DNA from: Vreelandella neptunia
GTDB taxonomy: Bacteria; Pseudomonadota; Gammaproteobacteria; Pseudomonadales; Halomonadaceae
Assembly (NCBI RefSeq): GCF_000712975.1
Contig: NZ_JHQL01000006.1
Span: forward strand, 62,001 to 126,000
Direction of reading: 5' to 3'
Length of the DNA: 64,000 nt
Shown: positions 19,096 through 28,076 of the stretch, piece by piece
Layout: every line of letters starts with the position of its first letter
Position numbering within the stretch: the first letter of the stretch is position 1
The notes under the pieces: model-generated
The model's input: only the letters and a program-made list of their open reading frames with translations
Told to the model about the DNA's origin: nothing
Databases searched by the model: none
Program-made: the position numbers and the translations under genes

Positions 19096-20283
19096 ATGTT
19101 GCGCGTTGCCATCCCTGAACGCCCTCAATGGCGCGAGCTGGCGCACCAGCTAGGGTTTCACTTCCATACGATTGAAGGGGAGCCCTACTGGACCGAGGAT
19201 GCCTATTACCAGTTCACGCTGGAACAGATTGAACAAGACATCGAAGACCCCACCGAAGCGCTACACGAGATGTGTATGGATGCCGTGGACAGGGTTTGTC
19301 AGTCCGATGCTCTTCTCCATCAGCTGAACATTCCTGAAAGGATGTGGGGTGTTATTCGTGACTCCTGGCGCAGTGGACAACCTCACTTGTATGGGCGTAT
19401 GGACTTTGCCTACAGCGGTAATGGGCCTGCCAAACTGCTAGAGCTTAACTACGATACGCCCACCAGCATTTACGAGGCTGGCTTCTTTCAGTGGCTGTGG
19501 CTTGAGCAGGTGATCGAACAACGCCTGCTGCCTGCTCATGCCGATCAATTCAACTCGATTCAAGAGCGTCTGATTGCAGCCTTCGCCCACATTGGGCAGC
19601 GCCTTGAGCGGGACACATCGGCACCTCCGTCACTACACTTCGCCTCTATCAAAGCCCATGAAGAAGATCGCGCTACAGTTGCCTATTTGCAAGACTGTGC
19701 TTTACAGGCAGGTCTTAACGCTCCTTTTGTTCATATCGAAGATATCGGCTATCAACCCGACACAGATCACCGCTGTTTTGTAGACTTGGAAAATCGGCCC
19801 ATCCGTGCGCTGTTTAAGCTCTACCCTTGGGAAGAAATGAGTGATGACGCTTTTGGTGAGCTGCTACCCAAAATGAAAACCCACTGGTTCGAACCACCGT
19901 GGAAAGCGATCCTCAGCAATAAGGGTATTCTGCCGTTGCTCTGGCAATGGAATGAGGGCCACCCTAATCTGCTACCGGCGTATTTTGACACCAGTGATGG
20001 CACGTCGCTGGCCCCCGGCTGGGTGCGCAAACCATTTTTCTCTCGGGAAGGGAGCAATATTGAGCTGATAACCACGAGTGGCCAGTACGAAGCCGTTGAT
20101 GGCCCCTATACCGACAACCCGCGTATCCTGCAGGCCTACCACCCACTACCGCGCTTTGGCGAACGGCATGCCCTGATCGGCAGTTGGGTAGTGGGTGACA
20201 GGGCGTGCGGCATTGGTATTCGTGAAGACGTTGGCAGAATTACCAAGGACTCGAGCTGCTTTGTGCCGCACGCCATTGTCTAA
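19096..20283 (+). CDS. yjfC: Glutathionylspermidine synthase-like ATP-grasp protein (YjfC-like)
   Basis: The 395-residue protein matches the synthetase domain of glutathionylspermidine synthase (GSP_synth) and E. coli YjfC. It has ATP-grasp features: GRMDFAYSGNGPAKLLELNYDTPTS near residue 100 and KAILSNKGILPLLW later. It lacks the amidase half of E. coli Gss. The family is expected to ligate an amine or amino group to a carboxylate; the substrate is unknown. The start MLRVAIPERPQW is set by AAGGAG at 19083. It ends the yjf-like operon, convergent with lysS after 28 bp. Confidence 0.88.
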   Translation: MLRVAIPERPQWRELAHQLGFHFHTIEGEPYWTEDAYYQFTLEQIEQDIEDPTEALHEMCMDAVDRVCQSDALLHQLNIPERMWGVIRDSWRSGQPHLYGRMDFAYSGNGPAKLLELNYDTPTSIYEAGFFQWLWLEQVIEQRLLPAHADQFNSIQERLIAAFAHIGQRLERDTSAPPSLHFASIKAHEEDRATVAYLQDCALQAGLNAPFVHIEDIGYQPDTDHRCFVDLENRPIRALFKLYPWEEMSDDAFGELLPKMKTHWFEPPWKAILSNKGILPLLWQWNEGHPNLLPAYFDTSDGTSLAPGWVRKPFFSREGSNIELITTSGQYEAVDGPYTDNPRILQAYHPLPRFGERHALIGSWVVGDRACGIGIREDVGRITKDSSCFVPHAIV

Positions 20284-20311
20284 AGGCGTCTTTCGGTAGA
20301 CTGCGAAGCCG

Positions 20312-21826
20312 TTACTCGCTGACTTCGGGACGCATCGCTGGGAACAGCAGTACGTCCCGAATAGAGGGGCTATCGGTAAACAGCATCACCAAGCGATCAA
20401 TGCCAATTCCCTCTCCCGCCGTTGGCGGTAAGCCATACTCCAACGCGCGCACGTAGTCAGCGTCAAAATACATTGCTTCCAGATCACCGGCATCTTTCTC
20501 AGCTGCCTGCTCACGGAAGCGCTCAGCCTGATCTTCGGCGTCATTAAGCTCCGAGAAGCCATTAGCAATTTCTCGGCCACCAACAAAGAACTCAAACCGA
20601 TCGGTAACAAATGGGTTGGCGTCATTACGGCGCGCCAGCGGGCTTACTTCTGCTGGGTATTCGGTGATGAACGTCGGCTGGTCCAGCTTGTGCTCAGCCA
20701 CCTCTTCGAAGATCTCGGTCTGAATTTTACCCAGCCCCCAGCTCGGCTTTACTTTAATACCCAGGGTTGCTGCAACGGCTTGTGCGGCTTCCAGCGACTC
20801 CAGATCTGCATCGGTGATGCCGTCGCCATGATCCAAAATCGCTTGGCGTAGCGTCAGGCGATGGAAAGGCTGGCCGAAGTCGTAGCTAGCGCCTTGATAC
20901 ACAATAGTGGTGGTGCCCAGCACTTCTTGGGCCGCAGTGCGCAGCATGGCTTCAGTCATATCGAGCAGATCGCGATAATCCGCGTAGGCCCAATAGAATT
21001 CGACCATGGTGAACTCAGGGTTATGCCGCGTAGATAGCCCTTCGTTACGGAAATTACGGTTTATTTCAAACACTTTCTCGAAACCACCCACCACTAGGCG
21101 CTTGAGGTAAAGCTCAGGCGCAATGCGCAGATACATATCAATATCCAGCGCATTATGGTGGGTAATAAACGGCCGTGCCGCCGCGCCGCCTGGGATTGGC
21201 TGCAGCATCGGCGTTTCAACCTCCATAAAGCCGCGGGCTTCAAAGAAACGACGCATGGAGCTAATCACCGCCGCGCGGGTCTCAAACACCTTACGTGACT
21301 GCGGGTTCATGATCAGGTCAACGTAGCGCTGACGATAGCGCGCTTCCTGGTCAGTCAGGCCGTGAAACTTATCCGGCAGCGGGCGTAGGCTCTTGGTCAG
21401 CAGCTGCGCCTCTCTCATCATCACGTACAAATCGCCCTTACCCGACTTATGCACAGGGCCACGTGCGGCGACGATGTCACCGATATCCCATCCCTTGATG
21501 TCCTCAAGCAGGTCGGCAGGCAGCCCTTTTTTGTCCACATACAGCTGGATCTGGCCGGCCACGTCTTGAATCACGATAAATGGGCCACGCTGACGCATGA
21601 CGCGCCCAGCCACCGACGCTTGATGATCAAGCGCTTCAAGCTCCGCTTTATCCTTTTCGCCTAGCAGGTTGTGTAGCTCAACCGTGAGACTGTCACGGCG
21701 AAAATCGTTCGGGAAAGCGCTCTTACCCTGCTCAGCGGCGCGCTCACGGCGAGCCGCGAGCTTGGCACGGCGCTCAGCGATTAGGTGGTTTTCGTTATCG
21801 AGAGAAGACGCGTCTTGGTTAGCCAT
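20312..21826 (-). CDS. lysS: Lysyl-tRNA synthetase (class II)
   Basis: LysS charges tRNA-Lys. The 504 residues show an OB-fold anticodon-binding domain ([17 protein letters not shown]) followed by class II motifs: motif 1 around [27 protein letters not shown], motif 2 [27 protein letters not shown], and motif 3 [24 protein letters not shown]. The prfB-lysS order, on the same strand, is conserved in gammaproteobacteria. Confidence 0.97.
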   Translation of the reverse strand: MANQDASSLDNENHLIAERRAKLAARRERAAEQGKSAFPNDFRRDSLTVELHNLLGEKDKAELEALDHQASVAGRVMRQRGPFIVIQDVAGQIQLYVDKKGLPADLLEDIKGWDIGDIVAARGPVHKSGKGDLYVMMREAQLLTKSLRPLPDKFHGLTDQEARYRQRYVDLIMNPQSRKVFETRAAVISSMRRFFEARGFMEVETPMLQPIPGGAAARPFITHHNALDIDMYLRIAPELYLKRLVVGGFEKVFEINRNFRNEGLSTRHNPEFTMVEFYWAYADYRDLLDMTEAMLRTAAQEVLGTTTIVYQGASYDFGQPFHRLTLRQAILDHGDGITDADLESLEAAQAVAATLGIKVKPSWGLGKIQTEIFEEVAEHKLDQPTFITEYPAEVSPLARRNDANPFVTDRFEFFVGGREIANGFSELNDAEDQAERFREQAAEKDAGDLEAMYFDADYVRALEYGLPPTAGEGIGIDRLVMLFTDSPSIRDVLLFPAMRPEVSE

Positions 21827-21884
21827 TGGGCACCCTGTTCATGTTCAAACGCTAAAAAGATGACGAACCCCCTGATTAACTATT

Positions 21885-21981
21885 GCGCTTGACCATACTG
21901 CGTTAAAAATCGCCTCAAAATGCTCATTTACAACCCGTAAACTGCGCTTTTTCGTTGATTTTTGCCTTGTCTGGTCTGCGC
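21885..21981. repeat. Long imperfect palindrome between prfB and lysS
   Basis: Outer ends GCGCTTGACCA (21885-21895) and TGGTCTGCGC (21972-21981) are near-complements. Inside, 27-base arms at 21905-21931 and 21937-21963 match at about two thirds of positions, around the centre AACCC. The whole 178-bp gap carries little else. It resembles dispersed palindromic extragenic elements; no second copy was noticed in this window. Confidence 0.65.
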
Positions 21982-22004
21982 TCATCACATTAATCAGAGG
22001 CTTC

Positions 22005-23103
22005 TTACAAACCCTGCTTTAGGCTGGCGACGATAAACTGATCTAAATCGCCGTCGAGCACTTTGTCGCAGTTGCTGGACTGAACGCCGGTGCGCAGGTC
22101 TTTGATGCGTTGATCGTCCAGTACATATGAGCGAATTTGGCTACCCCAACCGATATCAGCTTTAGAGTCTTCCGCTTCCTGCTTAGCCGCATTGCGCTTT
22201 TGCATTTCATGTTCCCACAGCTTCGCTTTTAACTGCTTCATAGCGAAGTCGCGGTTGGCGTGCTGGCTGCGCTGATTCTGACACGCCACCACAATGCCGC
22301 TAGGCTCGTGGGTAATCCTCACCGCTGAGTCGGTGGTGTTAACGTGCTGACCACCCGCACCACTGGAGCGGTAGGTATCTACCCGAAGGTCAGAGGGATT
22401 AATATCAACCTCAAAGCTATCGTCGATTTCCGGCGACAGAAATACCGATGCAAATGAGGTGTGACGACGGCCGCCCGAATCAAACGGACTCTTACGCACT
22501 AAACGGTGAACACCAGTTTCGGTGCGCAGCCAGCCGAAGGCGTAGTCGCCTTGTATATGCAGCGACGCTGATTTGATACCCGCCACTTCACCTGCGGAAA
22601 TTTCGACAATCTCTGCTTTGAAACCGTGGCTCTCAGCCCAGCGTAAGTACATACGCAATAGGATATTCGCCCAATCTTGAGCTTCGGTGCCGCCCGACCC
22701 GGACTGAATATCGAGGTAAGCGTTGTTAGCATCCATTTCACCAGAAAACATGCGGCGAAATTCGAGCTTTTCCAGTGCTGCTTGCAGGCCATCAAGCTCT
22801 TTGCGCACCTCATCAACGGTGCCTTCGTCATCTTCCATCTCAGCAAGTTCGAGCAGGTCGCGGCTGTCAGCCAAGCCCTGGTCAAGCTCATCGATGGTGG
22901 CCACAATGGCTTCTAATGATGCACGCTCTTTACCCAGCTTTTGAGCGTAGTCTGGGTCGTTCCAAACGTTGGGATCTTCAAGCTCGCGGGAGACTTCTTC
23001 TAACCGATCTTTACGTTCGGCATAGTCAAAGATACCCCCTAAGAACGTCTGTCCGCTCAGACAGGTCCTTGATCTGGTTATGAATCGGATTTGTTTCCAA
23101 CAT
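22005..23103 (-). CDS. prfB: Peptide chain release factor 2, with programmed +1 frameshift
   Basis: RF2 ends translation at UGA and UAA. Decoding gives 365 residues, as in E. coli, if the ribosome shifts +1 at codon 26. The short first frame starts at 23103 ([14 protein letters not shown]) and stops at an in-frame TGA (23028-23026). The second frame runs from there to 22005. The recognition motif SPF lies in [16 protein letters not shown] and the catalytic GGQ in [17 protein letters not shown]. It is upstream of lysS on the same strand. Confidence 0.97.
23025..23040 (-). promoter_or_regulatory. prfB programmed frameshift site
   Basis: On the coding strand the sequence is AGGGGG TAT CTT TGA C. 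The Shine-Dalgarno-like AGGGGG (23040-23035) sits three bases before the slippery CTT (codon 25), followed by UGA (codon 26) and C. This is the canonical RF2 autoregulatory shift signal: slow UGA decoding at low RF2 promotes +1 slippage. Confidence 0.96.
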
Positions 23104-23282
23104 GGATCGCCTAGCCTTGGTCAGTATCGCACGGTTCAAAAGAGACAGGCGCCGCTGGGACAGCTAGACGCCCAGGCTTAAAAAATGCCAACGCCAGCCG
23201 CCCCAGCGGCGGAATTCTGAGACGCATTGTAACGAAAGCCAACGCTTACCGCACCCATCCCGAAAAAGCTCGCCACGCAAAA

Positions 23283-23302
23283 AACCCGGCTTACGCCGGG
23301 CT
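23283..23302 (-). terminator. Terminator after fadL-like gene
   Basis: On the minus strand AGCCCGGC, loop GTAA, GCCGGGTT is followed by a T-run (TTTTTTGCG). It lies 45 bp after the fadL-like stop. Confidence 0.88.
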
Positions 23303-23346
23303 AGTCACTCTTAACGATCTACAAAATAGCGCTAACGCACCGTCTA

Positions 23347-24693
23347 TCAGAAGCGATAAGTAAGCTGAGCACCGAAACCATGGGCTTCGTTTTTATAGTC
23401 TGCTGAGTAGTTGGAGGTAATCGGTGGCGTTTGCTGACCGGCCACGGTGAAGCTGTCAGTTTTGCTTTGATCAATCTGGGTGCTGCGCTCGGTAAGGTAC
23501 GAGTAGGCAACGTCCAAGGTTAGATCAGGCGTGGGGCTCCAGCCTGCACCAATCGAGAAAATCCGACGGTCGTCAGAGGGAATACGCACACTGCGAGTTT
23601 CATCCTGGGTGGGCGTAAAGTCTAGCGCCACCCCAGCGCGTAGTGCCAGCGTCGGCGTTAACTGGTACTCACCACCGGTGGAAAATGCCCACGCATTGGA
23701 GTAGTTCTGCTGCTCGTTAGTAATCTCACCACGCTCAGTGCCAGTAACCAGAATCTGGTCAAAGCGGCTCCAACGTGCCCAAGAGGCCCCAAACATCAGT
23801 TTGAGGTTGTCGCTCATTTGCTGGGTAAGCGAGAAGTTGATAGTTTCCGGCGTTGTTAAATCCAGCGCCGCGGTATCCGTCACTGTGCCTATGCCTAATT
23901 GATCCAGCACGGGTGAGTTCGCCGTAAAGCTGCCCTCAAGATTGAAATCTACTTTAGAGCGGTACGTTAAACCAAATGTTGTTTCAGGTGCAGGTTGGTA
24001 GATAACACCCAAGTTATAACCCCAGGCCTCATCATCGCCTTCCACACGTGAATCCACTTCAGAAAGGCCCAGCGGTGTTGCCACGGGCACCTGACGGCGA
24101 AGTTCACCCTCTACTCGGTTATAGGTAAGGCCAGCCCCCACAGACCACTGCTCGTTGAAGCGATAAGACACCGTTGGCTGAGCCGTCATCACTTTCACTT
24201 CGGTGTAATTACCCTGGTTACGGCCTTGGAAACCATCTTCATAGTCAGTTTTCGAGCCGAAGGGTGCATATACCCCAAAACCAAACGCTAGCTGTTCGTT
24301 AACAGGATGGGCATAAAAGGCAAAGGGGATTAGCGTACCTGGCACCATATCGCCGTCGTTAGAACCTGCCACTGGCAACGTATCTGTTGCGCCTCCTGTT
24401 GCTTGCAGGAAAGCAGGGCTACTCTGTGAAGCACGTACATTAGAGATGTCACTATTTACGTTGAGGAACGTGCCACCTGCAGTGATTTGGGCCCGGTCTA
24501 AAAACGACATACCCGCCGGGTTACCGTACACAATGGTTGCATCATGCACATTTGAGCTACGCCCAGCATGGCCATAGCCTTGGCCACTAACGCTCTGCTC
24601 GTTGATTTGATATCCACCTGCCTGCGCCTGACTGGCAAAAGCGACGGATGCGACTGCGGCCGCCAAGGTAAGCTTTTTAAATTTATTATGCAT
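23347..24693 (-). CDS. FadL-family outer membrane transporter
   Basis: This is an OmpP1/FadL/TodX-type outer membrane beta-barrel for long-chain fatty acids or other hydrophobic compounds. The start MHNKFKKLTLAAAVASVAFASQAQA gives a classic signal peptide cleaved after QAQA. The mature N terminus GGYQINEQSVSGQGYGHAG is the FadL hatch segment, and the C terminus ends in an aromatic residue (LTYRF), as outer membrane barrels do. Length (448) fits E. coli FadL (446). Hydrocarbon transporters share the fold, so the substrate is open. Confidence 0.88.
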   Translation of the reverse strand: MHNKFKKLTLAAAVASVAFASQAQAGGYQINEQSVSGQGYGHAGRSSNVHDATIVYGNPAGMSFLDRAQITAGGTFLNVNSDISNVRASQSSPAFLQATGGATDTLPVAGSNDGDMVPGTLIPFAFYAHPVNEQLAFGFGVYAPFGSKTDYEDGFQGRNQGNYTEVKVMTAQPTVSYRFNEQWSVGAGLTYNRVEGELRRQVPVATPLGLSEVDSRVEGDDEAWGYNLGVIYQPAPETTFGLTYRSKVDFNLEGSFTANSPVLDQLGIGTVTDTAALDLTTPETINFSLTQQMSDNLKLMFGASWARWSRFDQILVTGTERGEITNEQQNYSNAWAFSTGGEYQLTPTLALRAGVALDFTPTQDETRSVRIPSDDRRIFSIGAGWSPTPDLTLDVAYSYLTERSTQIDQSKTDSFTVAGQQTPPITSNYSADYKNEAHGFGAQLTYRF

Positions 24694-24791
24694 AGTGGGC
24701 CTCTCTTCCCAATGATCCGATGGATACATCCATCCACCTTCTTTGTTTTACCACGTCAGTTTTCGCCCAATGACCGCTTGGGATCAAGGGC

Positions 24792-24845
24792 AAACGAGCG
24801 TTTTATTTCGGTTTTGTCTTATACATTAGTCGAACGAGTGTTTTA
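24792..24845. promoter_or_regulatory. Paired operator-like repeats upstream of the fadL-like gene
   Basis: AAACGAGCGTTTTA (24792-24805) and GAACGAGTGTTTTA (24832-24845) are direct repeats exactly 40 bp apart. The first is a palindrome, AAACG-AG-CGTTT. The layout suggests a dimeric repressor, possibly of the FadR/PsrA kind that controls fatty acid genes. The regulator is inferred. Confidence 0.4.
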
Positions 24846-24887
24846 AATCAGTGTTTTAGTCATTCCGACTGATGGTCCCAATACTGC

Positions 24888-24919
24888 TTGACCTATGTGT
24901 TACCCATAGGTTTTACACT
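24888..24919 (+). promoter_or_regulatory. MerR-type promoter/operator of the merR-copA operon
   Basis: TTGACC (24888-24893) and TACACT (24914-24919) are separated by 20 bp, the over-long spacer typical of MerR-activated promoters. The perfect dyad ACCTATG (24891-24897) / CATAGGT (24905-24911) fills the spacer. The start codon lies 34 bp downstream, so the regulator controls its own operon. Confidence 0.85.
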
Positions 24920-24952
24920 AAAAAACATTCCTACTTCCACGCAGAGGACGTT

Positions 24953-25411
24953 ATGCAGTCTGGAGCGATGAAGGTCGGCGAGCTTGCCAAACGCGGCAGC
25001 GTTACCGCTGAAACGGTTCGTCATTACACCCGCGAGGGGTTGCTGGCGCCAACCCGGCACCCTGATAACGGCTACCAGCTATTTTCAGCGACTGACTTAG
25101 AGCGTCTGAACTTTATCCAACGGGCGCGTAAGCTTGGCTTTAGCGTGGCAGAGATTCGCGACATTCTGGCTCACGCTGATCAGGGTGACTCACCTTGCCC
25201 ACTGGTGCGCGATTTACTCTCTCACCGGCTACCGCAAATTCGTGAGCGCATTGCTGAGCTAGAGGCGCTAGCCCAGCGAATGGAACAGGCACTCGAAAGT
25301 TGGCAGGACATGCCAGACGGTACCCCAGACGGACATAGCCTGTGCCGATTAATCGAAAGCTTTCCCGAGGAGGCACCATGCAGTCACACGACTTGCAACC
25401 ACAAACGCTGA
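24953..25411 (+). CDS. MerR-family metal-responsive regulator
   Basis: The winged-helix domain [38 protein letters not shown] is of the ZntR/CueR/PbrR group. A dimerisation helix follows. Metal ligands probably include the Cys in [11 protein letters not shown] (about residue 83) and the C-terminal cluster [21 protein letters not shown]. The C-terminal Cys/His cluster is more like Zn/Pb/Cd sensors than CueR, although the neighbouring ATPase is of the copper type. GAGGA precedes ATG 24953. The gene overlaps copA by 34 bp. The promoter with a 20-bp spacer lies immediately upstream. Confidence 0.9.
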   Translation: MQSGAMKVGELAKRGSVTAETVRHYTREGLLAPTRHPDNGYQLFSATDLERLNFIQRARKLGFSVAEIRDILAHADQGDSPCPLVRDLLSHRLPQIRERIAELEALAQRMEQALESWQDMPDGTPDGHSLCRLIESFPEEAPCSHTTCNHKR

Positions 25412-27996
25412 TTCGTACCGTGCCAGGCATGAACTGCCAGGGTTGTGTAAAACGCATGCGCGAAGCGATCCAGGCCAAGGACCCTAATGCAGAGGTAGTC
25501 GGCATCCCCGCTGACAAGCGCTTGGAAGTCGTCAGCACGCTAACGGATGAAACGCTTAACAGCGCGCTACACGATGCAGGTTACCCGCCTGGCGACGTGT
25601 CATTGGAAAAAGCGGCAGATGAAAACAGCGTCTCACCTAGCGAAGCTGACACCGCTGTTGACAGCGACACTCGCGTTGATGCTGATAGTCGCCAGGGAGC
25701 GACAGAAACATCACGCAGTGGCTCAGGTAACCAGCAGATTCGTCTAGCCATCAGCGGCATGTCCTGCGCCAGCTGTGTCAAAAGCGTGCAGAAAGCACTG
25801 GAAAACACCCCAGGGGTTGAAACCGCCAGCGTCAACTTCGGCACTCATACTGCCCAGGTATTTGGCCATGCAGATTCACAGGCGTTGGTTGATGCGGTGG
25901 ATTCTGTCGGGTATAGCGCTGAGCCGATTGTCGATATGCGCGAAGCGGAAAAAACCCGCGCCGAACAGGAAGCCAAGCAGTATAAGCAACGCCTGAAAGG
26001 CAGCGCTTATGCCCTGGCACTGGCCCTGCCCCTGATGCTCAGCATGTTTGTCTACCACCCTCACCCTGTCGGTGGTGGGCGGCTTTTCTGGCTGGTGATC
26101 GGGCTTCTTACCCTCGCGGTCATGGCCTTTCCTGGTCGTCACTTTTTTGTTAACGCCTGGAAAAATTTCAAGCATCACCAGGCCAATATGGACACTTTGG
26201 TCGCCATGGGTACCGGCACCGCTTGGCTGTATTCTATGGCCGTGGTTGCCTTTGCACCCTGGCTGCCAGAGGTCGCTCACGGCATCTACTTTGAAGCTTC
26301 AGCCATGGTGATTGGCCTGATTCTGCTGGGCAACGCCATGGAGCTGAAAGCCCGTGGCCGCACCAGCGATGCGTTGAAGCGCCTTCTGGATCTACAAAGC
26401 CGTACCGCCCGGGTGATCCGCGACGGTGAGGAGCAGGAAATCGAGATTGACGCCGTACGCAGCGGTGACCATATCCGTGTGCGCCCTGGCGAGCGCCTGC
26501 CGGTGGATGGCGAGGTGCTCGAAGGCACCAGCCATATTGATGAATCCATGTTGACCGGCGAGCCGGTACCAGTGAAAAAAGCAGCCGGAGATGAGGTCAG
26601 TGCAGGCACTGTCAACGGCAAGGGCGGGCTTGTTTATCAGGCTACCCGAGTGGGTGCTGACACTCGGCTTGGGCAGATCACCGAGCAGGTGGCCAACGCT
26701 CAGAACTCACGCCCGCCGATTGGTGAACTGGCCGACAAGGTATCGAGTATTTTCGTTCCTTCGGTGATGATTATCGCCGTGCTGACGGCGTTGGTATGGT
26801 TTAACTTTGGTGCCGAGCCACGGGTAATTCATATGCTGGTCACCGCCACCACAGTACTGATTATCGCCTGCCCCTGTGCGCTGGGTCTGGCCACACCTAT
26901 CTCAACCATGATAGGGGTCGGCAAGGCCGCTGAGCACGGCGTGCTGGTGCGCAATGGCGAAGCCCTGCAAACCGCCAGCAAGCTGACCACGCTGGTGGTC
27001 GACAAGACCGGCACGCTGACTGAAGGCAAGCCCAGCGTCACCGAGGCGCATACCCTTCAGGGCGATGAAGAGACCGCGCTTGGCTATGTGATGGCACTTG
27101 AACGTGGCTCGGAGCACCCGCTGGCAGCGGCGCTCACCGCCCATGGCGAAGACGCCAACGCAAAAGCAGCGGAGATCCGCAACTTCGACAGCGTCACCGG
27201 CGGTGGCGTCAAGGCCGAAACATCCGACGGCAAGGCCTTACTGCTAGGCAATGCACGCCTGCTGGAGAATGCGGGCATCGACCTGACCGGTGGAAAGGAC
27301 ACTGCTCGAGAACTCGAAGACAAGGCACGCACTCTGGTCTATCTGGCGGTTGACGGCCAGCTAACGGCGCTGTTCGGCATCAGCGACCCGCTGCGCGACG
27401 ACACCAAGGCGGCCATCAAACGGCTGCAAAACGATGGCCTCAAAGTCGTGATGCTGACCGGTGATAATCAGCACACTGCCGCTGCCATTGCCCGCGAGGT
27501 GGGCATCGACGACTACCGCGCCGGCCTTTTGCCTGAAGACAAACATTCAGAGATTGAGCGCCTGCAGAAAGAAGGAGAAATAGTTGGCATGGTCGGCGAC
27601 GGCATCAACGACGCCCCTGCCCTGGCACGTGCCAACGTTGGTTTTGCCATCGGCCAAGGCACCGATGTGGCGATTGAAAGTGCCGGTATGACGCTGATGC
27701 GCGGTTCGCTGCATGGGGTGGCAGATGCCATTGAGATCAGCCAGGCCACTCTGCGCAACATCAAGCAGAACCTAGTCGGCGCCTTTGGCTACAACGTGCT
27801 GTGCATCCCGATTGCCGCCGGGGTTTTCTACCCGCTGACCGGCATGCTGCTCTCGCCGATGATTGCCGGGGCGGCCATGTCGCTGTCCTCGATTACCGTG
27901 GTCAGCAACGCCAACCGCCTTCGGCTGTGGAAAACCCAGCGCAAAAGCGCTGCCAGCTACTCAGACACCACTGCAACACAGGAGCAACGCGTATGA
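25378..27996 (+). CDS. copA: Copper-exporting P1B-type ATPase
   Basis: This P-type ATPase moves Cu+ out of the cytoplasm. It has two N-terminal metal-binding domains (GMNCQGC and GMSCASC), an acidic linker, and about eight membrane helices. The CPC metal site is at residues 498-500. LTGEP is the actuator motif, [12 protein letters not shown] carries the phosphorylated Asp542, and SEHPLA and [10 protein letters not shown] follow. YN in the seventh and MSLSS in the eighth helix fit the P1B-1 (Cu+) subclass. The start follows CGAGGAGG at 25366. GC content from about 26.4 to 28.0 kb looks higher than in the flanking genes, hinting at transfer. Confidence 0.95.
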   Translation: MQSHDLQPQTLIRTVPGMNCQGCVKRMREAIQAKDPNAEVVGIPADKRLEVVSTLTDETLNSALHDAGYPPGDVSLEKAADENSVSPSEADTAVDSDTRVDADSRQGATETSRSGSGNQQIRLAISGMSCASCVKSVQKALENTPGVETASVNFGTHTAQVFGHADSQALVDAVDSVGYSAEPIVDMREAEKTRAEQEAKQYKQRLKGSAYALALALPLMLSMFVYHPHPVGGGRLFWLVIGLLTLAVMAFPGRHFFVNAWKNFKHHQANMDTLVAMGTGTAWLYSMAVVAFAPWLPEVAHGIYFEASAMVIGLILLGNAMELKARGRTSDALKRLLDLQSRTARVIRDGEEQEIEIDAVRSGDHIRVRPGERLPVDGEVLEGTSHIDESMLTGEPVPVKKAAGDEVSAGTVNGKGGLVYQATRVGADTRLGQITEQVANAQNSRPPIGELADKVSSIFVPSVMIIAVLTALVWFNFGAEPRVIHMLVTATTVLIIACPCALGLATPISTMIGVGKAAEHGVLVRNGEALQTASKLTTLVVDKTGTLTEGKPSVTEAHTLQGDEETALGYVMALERGSEHPLAAALTAHGEDANAKAAEIRNFDSVTGGGVKAETSDGKALLLGNARLLENAGIDLTGGKDTARELEDKARTLVYLAVDGQLTALFGISDPLRDDTKAAIKRLQNDGLKVVMLTGDNQHTAAAIAREVGIDDYRAGLLPEDKHSEIERLQKEGEIVGMVGDGINDAPALARANVGFAIGQGTDVAIESAGMTLMRGSLHGVADAIEISQATLRNIKQNLVGAFGYNVLCIPIAAGVFYPLTGMLLSPMIAGAAMSLSSITVVSNANRLRLWKTQRKSAASYSDTTATQEQRV

Positions 27997-28067
27997 GTAT
28001 TCTGGTTAACTTGGCTGGCTTTGGCCTGATCGCTGCCATCGTCTGGTGGTTCTGGCTTAACGCTTGA
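27993..28067 (+). CDS. 24-residue membrane peptide after copA (possible cupredoxin remnant)
   Basis: The short frame starts at ATG 27993, overlapping the copA stop by four bases, with GGAGCAAC as a ribosome site. It encodes a single hydrophobic helix ([19 protein letters not shown] is most of it). The aromatic IVWWFW end resembles the membrane anchor of small cupredoxin-domain proteins that often follow copA-type genes. Here a stop comes right after the helix and the P450 gene begins 9 bp later. It may be a true small protein or the stump of a truncated one. Confidence 0.5.
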   Translation: MSILVNLAGFGLIAAIVWWFWLNA

Positions 28068-28076
28068 TAAGCAATA

